Assembly: GCA_029948255.1 (NCBI GenBank) | Contig: JALIZF010001025.1 | Location: 1 to 64,000, forward strand | DNA length: 64,000 nucleotides | Source of the DNA: Telmatactis stephensoni | Lineage: Eukaryota > Cnidaria > Anthozoa > Actiniaria > Isophelliidae | Reading direction: 5' to 3' | Shown here: positions 12,036-20,661 of the stretch, piece by piece | Position numbering within the stretch: position 1 is the stretch's first letter | How the letters are laid out: every line of letters begins with the position of its first letter | Translations under genes and position numbers: made by a program | The notes under the pieces: generated by a model | What the model was told of the DNA's origin: nothing | What the model saw: only the letters and a program-made list of their open reading frames with translations | Databases searched by the model: none

Positions 12036-15000
12036 ATGGATTGGACAAAATGCATTATTTGTCAACAAAACTCAACAGAGCAGCTGCAATGTCCTGCTAA
12101 CTCAAAAAGAACAAATGTAGGAGCTGGGTATAATTCATTCGTTCAAAACATCAACGAGTTTAACCATTTGGGTGTTTTACCTATTTCACTGAAGAGGGAG
12201 TTATTCGATGAAGGCATTGAGGAGACACTTAATAACCAAAAAGCATGCTGGCATAAGACTTGTAGAGATGTATTCAATAATACAAAGTTAAAGAGAGCTC
12301 AAAAGAGAAAATATAAAGATTCAGAACAATGCACAAGCCCTATCAAGTCTCGAAGGCTTAGCTGCAATAGTACTTCCACTCAGAAGTCATCAACTGTGTG
12401 TTTTTTCTGTGGTAAACCTGACTTGTATTCACACCTCCACGCAGCATCTACACTTGAGATAGATAGAAAGGTTAGAGAATGTGCTATACTTTTGAAAGAT
12501 GGTAATCTCCTTGCAAAACTATCTGCCGGTGATATGGTAGCCATCGAGGCCAAGTACCATGCCAAATGCTTAACAACGTTATATAACAGAGCAAGGCAAC
12601 AAAGGTTGCTCAGTCAGCAAGACACTCGTTCTAATCACAGAACAAAGGAAGAGGAATTTGCTTTTGCAGAACTAGTAGCATACATTGAAGAAAGGCTAGA
12701 TTGTGATCAATTAGTCGTCTTAAAGTTATCCGACCTTGCTAAACTGTATTCTTATCAGTTACAAGAACGTCAGGCAGAAAAAGGAAGAGTAAATACATCA
12801 CGACTAAAAGAGAGAATACTGGCAGCATTTCCGAACTTATCGGCACACACAGAAGGTCGAGATGTCCTTTTAGCACCTCATGGGGAAATTGGAAGTGTAC
12901 TAAGACAAGCAACAAACGATGGTGACTCGGAAGCGTGTCATCTAGCAAGAGCTGCAAAAATAATTCGACGAGATATACAGCAGATAAACAACAAATTTAA
13001 TGGTACATTTCCAACAGAATGTCAAGGAAACTCAGTGCCTGCGTCCCTTAAAACACTGGTGAATATCATTCTTAGAGGTCCAAACATTATCCGACAGCAA
13101 GTTGAACGGTCTTCTGACCAAGCATGCCTGACGATTGCACAACTAATAGTCTTCAATAGTGTTGCAAGAGATCGACGACGATCTGAATGCTCAAGCTCAA
13201 GTAAACATCACAGAAAAGAAAAAGAATGCCCACTTCCAATTTATAATGCTCTCAAGATCCATGGCGCTACAAGGAATAAATCGCTTGTTGATGCATTTTA
13301 CCAACTAGGAATTTCTGTGTCTTATGATAGGCTTTTATCGATTACTACTGATGTTGCTAACAGTGTCTGCTCAAGATATGAAAAAGAGGAAGTTGTCTGT
13401 CCAGCTTTGCTGCGAAAAGAACTTTTCACTACAGGAGCTATGGATAACATAGACCATAATCCTAGCTCGACGACTGCACATGGTTCCTTTCATGGAACAG
13501 CTATTTCGCTAACTCAGCATCCAACAGCTGAAGACCACGGTATCCCTCAAGAGATAGACACATTTGATCCATCTGTCCAATGTACTTCTAAGAAAGTTGC
13601 ACAGCTTCCAGCCACGTATAAAGAAGTCCCTCCAATAGTTTTGCTAGCAATCGAGCCTTGCGCTCCAAAAGTCACTGGAAATATGTTAACCAATCCAATT
13701 ATATCCAGCATAACGGACGAAAAAGAACAAGACTGGTTTGAACATATCAGAGAAGTGTATAAAAGAGATAACGTCAGTGATCAACATAAAGATATATCTT
13801 GGGCAGCATACCGTGCATCAAAAGTGTCATTGTCGTCATATGAGCCAGCTATTACTGCCCTTTTGCCCATGTTCAGTGAAAACGCCCATTCATCAGCCAT
13901 GATACTACACTCTATGAATGTTGTGAAGAATACAGTAAACCATCTCAATCCCGCGCAAACACCTGTCATCGTATTTGATCAACCATTGTTTGCTCTCGCA
14001 AAGAACATTCAGTGGACTTTTAATACTCATAGTGAAGATCAATTTGTTGTGATGCTTGGAGCACTGCATATCGAAATGGCAGCATTTAAAGCACTAGGTA
14101 AATGGCTAAGAGGTAGTGGATGGATAGAAGTTCTTGCTAACGCCAGCGTTGCAACTGAAGGTGTTGCAGAGTCGTTTCTCTCTGCCAGTCACTTGACTAG
14201 AACAAGACGCGCTCACCAAGTAACTGCGGCGAGTCTCCACATTTTGCAACATAAAGCATATGATTTGTATACGACAAACACAGAGAATGCAAAATCTTTT
14301 GCAAATTGGCTAGAGGACAGAAAAAGGAACAGTCCACTCTTTCTCTACTGGTCAAGAGTCCTAGATTTCCAAATACGTTGCCTACAACTGGTGCGCTCTA
14401 TCAGGGAAGCTAACTTTTCACTGTATGTCCACAGCCTTACACAGATTATCCCTTGGTTGTTCGCCCTCGATCATTTCAACTATGGACGATGGCTATCAGT
14501 ACATATAAGAGACATGCACGATCTTCCTCACAAGCATCCTGATGTTTTCGAAAAGTTCTCAAAAGGCTCCTTCGTAGTGCACAAGACGAAACATGCTTTT
14601 TCTTCCATTGCCCTAGACCATGCCCACGAACAGGCAAATGCACTAGTAAAAGGAGAAGGTGGAGCTGTTGGCTTGACTCAAGATCCCGCAGCTCTACGAA
14701 GATGGATGGTGGCAGGGCCAGAAATTTCACGGATGATTGCAGAATTCGAAAGCTGTCACGATGACAAGGACAGAAGACACCACGAGCAGAGACCTGGAGT
14801 CCAGCAAACCTTCGTAGATGATGTTCTAAATGTTGTTTCAGCATTCGAAGAACTGAACAATCCGTTTGAAGACAATGGAAAAGAATTGATGTCCTTGCAT
14901 TCTAGAAATATCATGGATGACGATGTTCTTCACACCGTTAAGAACATTGTAAAAATTGGAGAAGACCAATACCAATCGTTTGTTAAAGAACGCCTTATAG

Positions 15001-15416
15001 ATAGGAGCAAACCAGTGTCAGAAGTCCTTCACAAAAACAACTTAGCCACATTCAGCACTTCCTCCAAGAAGACACCTTCAAAGCAAGGGACAAAAATCCA
15101 AGTTTTGAAAGAAGATTGTGCTCTGTTTTCAAGGCTATACATAGCCTGTCAGAATCGAGATGGTAATCTGGAAGAGTTTTTCAAGTATGAAAATCAGCCT
15201 TGGCCACCATCATTAGCTGAAAGGGGCCAGCTTAGAGGGGGACAAAAAGCAGACCTGGTGAAGTGCTTACAAACTGTCACCACAGAACAGCTGCAACAGC
15301 CAATCGTCGATGCAATCGTCTTTGATGGAGCAGTGCTTGTTCAGATGCAGGGACAGCACGTACATTTGAAGAATATTTCAACGATGTGTTTACCCGTTTT
15401 ATCCTTAGACAGGTAA
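12036..15416 (+). CDS. Academ-like transposase, main ORF (1126 aa)
   Basis: The longest intact frame of the Academ element. Zinc-finger-like parts lie at the N-terminus: C6, C9 and C19 with a later WHKTCRDVF, then CFFCGKPD followed by LLAKLSAGDM and YHAKCLTTLYNRAR (residues about 121-187). The central part holds conserved-looking blocks around IVFDQPLFALAKNIQW (residue about 645), LGALHIEMAAFKALGKWL and HEQANALVKGEGGAVGLTQD (about 862-885). I cannot assign the DDE acids with certainty. Near 15369 a one-base change shifts the frame, so the ORF runs through 15416. The true continuation is in another frame (EEYFNDVFTRFILRQ) to a splice donor at 15415. Start chosen as the first ATG in frame with the finger. 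Confidence 0.7.
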   Translation: MDWTKCIICQQNSTEQLQCPANSKRTNVGAGYNSFVQNINEFNHLGVLPISLKRELFDEGIEETLNNQKACWHKTCRDVFNNTKLKRAQKRKYKDSEQCTSPIKSRRLSCNSTSTQKSSTVCFFCGKPDLYSHLHAASTLEIDRKVRECAILLKDGNLLAKLSAGDMVAIEAKYHAKCLTTLYNRARQQRLLSQQDTRSNHRTKEEEFAFAELVAYIEERLDCDQLVVLKLSDLAKLYSYQLQERQAEKGRVNTSRLKERILAAFPNLSAHTEGRDVLLAPHGEIGSVLRQATNDGDSEACHLARAAKIIRRDIQQINNKFNGTFPTECQGNSVPASLKTLVNIILRGPNIIRQQVERSSDQACLTIAQLIVFNSVARDRRRSECSSSSKHHRKEKECPLPIYNALKIHGATRNKSLVDAFYQLGISVSYDRLLSITTDVANSVCSRYEKEEVVCPALLRKELFTTGAMDNIDHNPSSTTAHGSFHGTAISLTQHPTAEDHGIPQEIDTFDPSVQCTSKKVAQLPATYKEVPPIVLLAIEPCAPKVTGNMLTNPIISSITDEKEQDWFEHIREVYKRDNVSDQHKDISWAAYRASKVSLSSYEPAITALLPMFSENAHSSAMILHSMNVVKNTVNHLNPAQTPVIVFDQPLFALAKNIQWTFNTHSEDQFVVMLGALHIEMAAFKALGKWLRGSGWIEVLANASVATEGVAESFLSASHLTRTRRAHQVTAASLHILQHKAYDLYTTNTENAKSFANWLEDRKRNSPLFLYWSRVLDFQIRCLQLVRSIREANFSLYVHSLTQIIPWLFALDHFNYGRWLSVHIRDMHDLPHKHPDVFEKFSKGSFVVHKTKHAFSSIALDHAHEQANALVKGEGGAVGLTQDPAALRRWMVAGPEISRMIAEFESCHDDKDRRHHEQRPGVQQTFVDDVLNVVSAFEELNNPFEDNGKELMSLHSRNIMDDDVLHTVKNIVKIGEDQYQSFVKERLIDRSKPVSEVLHKNNLATFSTSSKKTPSKQGTKIQVLKEDCALFSRLYIACQNRDGNLEEFFKYENQPWPPSLAERGQLRGGQKADLVKCLQTVTTEQLQQPIVDAIVFDGAVLVQMQGQHVHLKNISTMCLPVLSLDR

Positions 15417-15507
15417 TTCAATTTTAATTGTAAGCAACTAATTTCATAAAACAAATACATTTATAAATATTAAGTATAAACACATTTTCTGTTCTAACTT
15501 CTATAGA
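15413..15507 (+). other. Probable intron in the Academ gene
   Basis: The exon ends ...TTAGACAG at a GTAATTC donor (about 15415) and resumes after TTCTATAG at 15508 with ATCCAATCAGTAAAG. Joining the two keeps the frame open (ILRQ then IQSVKRIDLVWDVYI), so the 93-base AT-rich segment between behaves as an intron. Confidence 0.6.
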
Positions 15508-16454
15508 TCCAATCAGTAAAGAGAATTGACCTTGTGTGGGATGTATATATTGAAGACTCCCTGAAGCGGGTAACACGAGACAAAAGGGGCTTAGGACAGA
15601 GATGAAAAGTTCTTCTTACAACTCGAATTCCATCTGACTGGAAAGGGTTCCTTCAAGTAAGTGAAAACAAGACCGAGCTTTTCCATCTGTTGGCAGAAAA
15701 TATTATCTCAGTAGACATTCCAGAGGGTAAGGAGATCTATACCACCTATGGACAGCATGTGTTGTCATCAACGAACAGACTAGACATAGCCAGCCTTGAC
15801 CCGTGCACCCACGAAGAAGCAGACACCAGAATGATGATCCATGTTTTAGATGCAAGTTTATGTGGTAATCGTCGAATAATGGTGAAATCAAATGATGCTG
15901 ATGTAGTTGTATTAGCAGTATCAATAGCCAATATCATTCCAGCTGATGAGCTCTGGGTTACATATGGATTAGGAAAGCACTTACAGATCCTTGCTGCTCA
16001 TAGTATTGCTGCATCACTAGGTCAAGAAAAAGCGTCATGTTTGCCCCTTTTCCACGCTCTAACCGGTTGTGATACCGTATCCTTTTTTTGCGGGAGAGGA
16101 AAGAAAACCGCCTGGGCTATCTGGAGTGTGTACCCTGGACTAACACCAGTCCTACAGAAGCTCAAGTCAATGCCAGAAACTATTGACGATGAAAGCATGC
16201 AAACACTTGAAAGATTCACTGTACTTCTCTATGACAGAACAAGCAACATAGCCACAGTTAATCAAGCAAGACAAGATTTGTTCTCTAAGAAATCAAGAAC
16301 ACTTGAAAATATCCCTCCCACAAGAGAAGCTCTTGCACAACACGTGAAACGGGCAGTTCTACAAGGAAGCCATGTATGGGGACAAACTCTTCTCACGCAA
16401 CCCATCATTCCATGTCCATCAATTTGGGGGGGGGGGGGGGGGGGAGCATGCTGA
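15508..16454 (+). pseudogene. Academ XPG/PIN-like nuclease part, with one stop and a poly-G frameshift
   Basis: After the intron the frame reads IDLVWDVYIEDSLKRVTRDK, then meets one TGA at about 15602 where an Arg is expected, then stays open to 16454. The nuclease-like motifs are clear: HEEADTRMMIH (about 15808), NDADVVVLA (about 15888) and LTGCDTVSFFCGRGKKTA (about 16057), an acidic-residue pattern like XPG/FEN or PIN nucleases. A run of 19 G at 16426-16444 ends the frame. The real C-terminus lies in the next frame at 16455-16617. Confidence 0.6.
16426..16444 (+). repeat. Poly-G tract of 19 bases
   Basis: A homopolymer of 19 G inside the Academ reading frame where related proteins have a short WG-type segment. 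It shifts the frame relative to the Cys-rich end, so its length decides whether the C-terminal finger is translated. Sequencing error in the run is possible. Confidence 0.85.
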
Positions 16455-16617
16455 CGAGGGATGGACTCCAAAGTGGACATCCCTGCAACAAGTAAAGGAT
16501 AGCTGTCAGGAGCTGATTCGCTGTGGATGTAAAATAGCCTGCCGGGGACGTTGCAAATGCATGAAGGCTAATTTAGTGTGTACCGGTCTTTGCAAATGTG
16601 GCGGAGAATGCCAGTAA
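16455..16617 (+). CDS. Academ C-terminal Cys-rich (Cys8/CXC-like) domain
   Basis: In the frame +1 to the preceding ORF the sequence reads WTPKWTSLQQVKDSCQELI followed by RCGCKIACRGRCKCMKANLV, then CTGLCKCGGECQ and a stop. The nine to ten regularly spaced Cys resemble a tesmin/CXC-type or Cys8 zinc domain. It is separated from the rest of the protein only by the poly-G frameshift. Confidence 0.6.
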
Positions 16618-16715
16618 AAAGAGAAAATACACTGGAAAATAAAGTTACTTGCATCTCTTTTCATTTTAAGCAAGTTGAATATTAATATACTAATTTTGAC
16701 AAAAAAATCACTAAA

Positions 16716-17008
16716 ATAAAAATCCCACGGTCACGTGACAAATCACGTGACATCTCTTGGGGTCACAACTAACGCATGAACTTACCAGTAACACATTTCA
16801 GCCAAGAAACTATAATATAGATGGAGAATAGACCATTAAATTCCACATTTTAGTTCAGCCTCGTTTCCATGCACGGCCATTTTGGAGCACGCGCAGTACT
16901 CGGTTCTGAGCGCCTATTTTGCTTGGCCCCATATCACAAAATGATTGTCTTGGTGAACTTAGTAATCTGGCCAAGTTTCATACTTTTATCACAAAACGAA
17001 CAATTTGG
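16716..17008 (-). repeat. Academ right terminal inverted repeat
   Basis: Partner of 11346-11638. It ends CAATTTGG at 17008, immediately followed by DIRS RT sequence on the minus strand. Confidence 0.85.
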
Positions 17009-18024
17009 GTCAATAACAGCCGGACTACTTGTTTCGGAACGTGAAAACATTGCTTGACGGAATCCACCTCCAAACCCAAGTACTCTAGTGACGTAGTCGG
17101 ACACAGCACGGATTTGGATATTCCAATGGTATATCCCAATTGGACAAGACGAGCATCACGAGCACTCACCACAAAGCCGCCGTAGCTGCATTACGTCTAT
17201 ACCATTCCTCTCTAGACTCCGGAAGTACCGACCATGGCCCCGAGGCTGTTATAATTTCACCATTCAGCCTGTCATCTATGTAAAGCGAACATGGTATGCC
17301 AATGGATCAAAAAAAGCTAGTTGCCGCACAGCCAATTGTATGGTATACAAATGGGGAAATTTTCCAGCCAAAAGGTGGTGCAGACAAACCAAAATCCTTT
17401 CCATTGGAAACCTACATAGGTTTGCGAAGAAGAAGCTAGAGACACGTGGTCGTATCCAGATTTATCATCACACTTTGTCATATACGACCCTTTGTACACA
17501 TATCGGGGAACGTCTGCGATTTTATCCAAAGTAAAAGGCATATCCTTCATCTAAAGATTTAAAAATCTTGCATCCAAACATAGCGCGGGCTTTGTGGGTT
17601 CAACAGTTAGCGGCAAGATTAACTGCGGGGCTACACCTCCCCACTTTTCCCCAGACTCCACGGCTCCACACTCTATTTGCTTCAGGATTTCTTTCGATAC
17701 AAAATCCGACTTATGACAGGAACTATGGTTAGGAAAACTCTTCCTTGGTGGCAAACTTGAATTATAAGAACAACCTTTAAAACTCCCTTCGAATGGCGAT
17801 GCAAACTGGATAATATAAACTTTGTTCTGAATCCAATCAAGTATGAGTTTCGCCTGCGGATGGTCCCGCAGAATAACCCCCCATGCACATGGGTTTGAGT
17901 GTAGCCCGCGACGAACTATACCATGCACGATATATTTTCCGTCGGAATTTCTTTTGTTCAAACAATAGATATGCTGAATTCTATAGAACGACAATACAAT
18001 AGAATACAAAAAGATAGAATACAT
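17009..18024 (-). pseudogene. DIRS reverse transcriptase, frameshifted
   Basis: The minus strand reads SDFVSKEILKQIECGAVESG, then PQLILPLTVEPTKPALCLDA with RFLNL, then MPFTLDKIADVPRYVYKGSY, the catalytic-region DDKSGYDHVSL, FQWKGFWFVCTT and, after a frame change, YTIGISKSVLCPTTSLEYLG. This is the RT fold with the DIRS-style KSGYHHV block. Frame changes occur near 17550, 17400 and 17170. The sequence stops at 17009, where the Academ element interrupts it, and resumes at 11345. Confidence 0.7.
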
Positions 18025-18038
18025 TAGAATACATAATT

Positions 18039-18305
18039 CTACCCCTCAACAATAGATAACAATGCATACAAACGAATATATCGAGCACCATATGCGACAA
18101 ACGTATTGGGATCCATTAGCCTTATCTTTTGGAGGTCTGGAACCGACTCACTGATGAAAACACTTTCCCATTCATTTCTTCGATTTCTCCCATCCTGATC
18201 GGAAACCCCTGTTACATCTACCCATGACACGTCAGAGGCCTCTCTCGTCTTAACATTCATTAACAGCATTTCAAAATCATCAGAATTTTCGTCCCTCTTG
18301 CACAA
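18039..18305 (-). pseudogene. DIRS polyprotein N-terminal fragment
   Basis: An 88-codon frame with VSDQDGRNRRNEWESVFISE and MDPNTFVAYGARYIRLY lies between gag and RT on the element's coding strand. I recognise no domain; its position suggests the region joining gag to RT. Microsatellite-like GAGAGA and AT-rich sequence (18334-18440) follow upstream. Confidence 0.35.
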
Positions 18306-18775
18306 TATCTTTGACGAGGGGATCTAAATAACAAAGAGAGTGAGAGAGAGAGAGAAAAAAAATAGTACACACGAAACCCTCAAAATAAATATATTGCTAA
18401 TAAAACCTATATTGCTAAAAAAATGTATAATATATATTGCTCCAAAACCTCAGGGGTTCCTGACCAGGAGGGAGTAACCTCACAACGCCTGCTAGCAGTA
18501 CGTAAATTGCCTTCTGAGATTTTACGGAGAGACAAGAGGAGTTACTCGCTCTAATCGAAAATGAAACTTAAATCTAAACTAAAAGACAGAAAAAAGAACA
18601 AACACCCAAAGAAAATCAATTTACACCTCAGATATTTAGAATATGAAGAATATTTATTTCGATATTGCGGTTGTAATTTTGCAATCAGTATACTGACAAT
18701 TTCCTTTTATCGTGGCCTTTCTGGGCCTGATGATGGCCTATCCCTTCCGCTATTACGACCGCCATTCCTGTTTGG

Positions 18776-19229
18776 GCAATAGCTCTGGTAGTGGCCACAC
18801 CTCCCACAATTGAAGCATTTGACTCCTGTATGACGGTTAAACCCCCCACGTGGTCTCTTTGGAAAACTGGACTGATTACTGTAATTACTTGCGTTTTACC
18901 GCCTTGTCCACCTTAGAGATGAGAACCAGTACTTTTTCTTGATCTTTATCCCCAATTAACACCTCCAAGTACCTTTTGAACTGCTCATCCTCTGAAGTAC
19001 TTTTTTCTCTCATAGCACGCATAACCGCCTCATAGAAACCCGCTTTAGCATGTTTCTTTTCCTTGGCTACTAATTGTAGAGTCAGCAGGTAATCAAACGC
19101 CTGGTCTTTGCTGAAATTTGGAGATTTAAGAAACAAACGTATGTCCTGAAGAGTGGAGTCCACTGATACATCTTGTCTCTCTTCTAACTGTCTTAAACGT
19201 TTCAGAAGGCCATCAATGGCATTATTAGT
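18776..19229 (-). pseudogene. DIRS gag exon 2 with CCHC zinc knuckle
   Basis: The exon begins at 19229 after acceptor ATGGTTTAG and continues TNNAIDGLLKRLRQLEERQD, a heptad-like segment, then MDSTLQDIRLFLKSPNF and stops at 18885. In a shifted frame the strand continues to SSFPKRPRGGFNRHTGVK and a zinc knuckle CFNCGRCGHYQSYC at 18776-18817 (C-x2-C-x4-H-x4-C). One frameshift near 18895 separates the two. A coiled coil followed by a knuckle is what a DIRS/retroelement gag looks like. Confidence 0.6.
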
Positions 19230-19789
19230 CTAAACCATAAACACAAAAAAGAATATAATTAAGTGGGTATAATACACAACCACTCCATTCATCAACTATA
19301 CAATTGCTGAACTCACTGAGCAAAGCGCCACAAATGCTGTATTGTATCAAATGTTGCATAATACAAAGTAACATTCTGAACACTTAGTAGACAAAAAACA
19401 AAACAAAAAACAAACGGAAACAAAACACATTCCCATAAAATTCATTAAGAGAAAATGAGAAAAAAGAACAATACAAAGCATCGATTTGCGACGTGGAATA
19501 TACATGTTGTTCAATTTAATGCAAAGAAGAGAAATAAACAGGAAACCCTCGGAACAAGAAGCTACATACAAATAAAAAAACGTTTAAGCAATTTCCCAGC
19601 ACATAACCATTCATGCAAAGATCATTGTAATTATATATATAAACTCCACAGACAATTCGACCAACCAAAAGAAAGCAAACACTAAAGTTTGCATCATTAC
19701 TGCATTAAACAACCACACAGGTATTCACACATGCTTTCTCGCCATTCAGACATTAAAAATCAAATCATTGCAGTCCTATTTTTTCTTAG

Positions 19790-20215
19790 AATCCCACAGG
19801 CAACTAAAACGCTCAGTTTAGTATCTCTACTTAGCCCCTCAGGCATCAGCCAACTCCATTTCAAGCCCCACTAGGCACACTTATTAGCGATAAACCTCAC
19901 AGGCAACTAAAACCTCTCCGTTTAGAATATCTACTTAGCCCGTTAGGCAACAACATACTCCATTTCAAGCCCCACCAGGCACATTTTATTACCGATAAAC
20001 CCCACAGGCAACTAAAAAACCTCCCTGTTTAGTACCTCAAGCAACAACATACTCCATTTAAAGCCCCACCAGGAACATTCATTAGTGAAAAAACTTCACA
20101 GGCAAATAAAAAACTCTCCATGTAGTATCTCTACTTAGCCCCTCAGGCAACAACATACTCCATTTCAAGCCCCACCAGGCCTATTTCTCAACGATAAAAC
20201 CTCACAGGCATTTAT
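19790..20215. repeat. About 103-bp tandem repeat, four copies, in the gag intron
   Basis: The unit contains CACAGGCAACTAAAA, a TTTAGTATCTCTACTTAGCC segment, CAACATACTCCATTTCAAGC and CCACCAGGCACA, and recurs about four times with diverged copies and a partial fifth. It lies wholly between gag exons 1 and 2. Confidence 0.7.
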
Positions 20216-20430
20216 TCACTCGAATCCTCTCCAGTAAATTAAAATTACGCAGTCCCAGCAAAATGGGTTTGAGAACCTCACAGGAATTCCAAAAGAGTTA
20301 ATCTAGCAAGTACGTACAACATGCACACAACTAGTTATATGCAACATTGAAACTAAAAATCTAGTATCGAAATATGGACAATTGCATGCTTAGTTAATAC
20401 CACACCCTAAACAAGAAGTGAAATAATTAC

Positions 20431-20568
20431 CTCTAGAGCTTCTGCTCCGTTATCTTGCTGAGGGGCTTCCTGCTGAGGCTGTTCTTGTGGTGCTGGAACA
20501 TCATTTACAGCGTTAACTATTTCTTCTACTGCAGCAGGGTCTGGATTCTGAGGTTCTTGGTTTTCCAT
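20431..20568 (-). CDS. DIRS gag exon 1
   Basis: ATG at 20568 opens a 46-codon exon, MENQEPQNPDPAAVEEIV then a Gln/Pro/Glu-rich stretch ending NGAEALE, followed by donor GTAATTATT at 20430. Phase 0 matches the acceptor at 19229, giving a 1.2-kb intron filled partly with the 103-bp tandem repeat. The acidic, low-complexity N-terminus is common in DIRS gag proteins. An intron in a retrotransposon gag is unusual and could reflect a subgenomic splice. Confidence 0.5.
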
Positions 20569-20661
20569 GAAAGCTAAAGCACGATGAAGATGGCGATAGT
20601 TATTACTATTAAAAAAAAAAAAAGTTAGTTATTACTAAAAAAAAAAAACTCATCGGACGAG

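Larger units (their letters stand above)
11346..17008 (+). mobile_element. Academ-like DNA transposon with 293-bp inverted termini
   Basis: Inverted repeats of 293 bp (11346-11638 and 16716-17008; outer end CCAAATTG) with very few mismatches bound a 5,663-bp unit. It carries a large plus-strand gene (12036-16617) with N-terminal zinc-finger-like segments, an XPG/PIN-like nuclease part and a C-terminal Cys-rich domain. That combination of transposase, XPG-like nuclease and Cys8 finger is what I know of the Academ superfamily. The insertion lies inside the RT gene of the DIRS element. A target duplication of 3-4 bp is expected for Academ, but I could not see one (flanks TAGG and GTCA). The family name rests on remembered domain architecture, not on a search. 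Confidence 0.65.
8900..20640 (-). mobile_element. DIRS-like tyrosine-recombinase retrotransposon, interrupted
   Basis: Minus-strand fragments occur in the order gag (20568 to 18776), reverse transcriptase (18024 to 17009), RT end and RNase H region (11345 to 10350), then tyrosine recombinase (10157 to about 8920). This is the order of a DIRS element. Subtracting the 5.66-kb Academ-like insertion leaves about 6 kb, the usual DIRS length. All genes carry frameshifts or stops, so the copy is dead. The outer ends are approximate because I did not find the terminal or split repeats. Confidence 0.75.
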
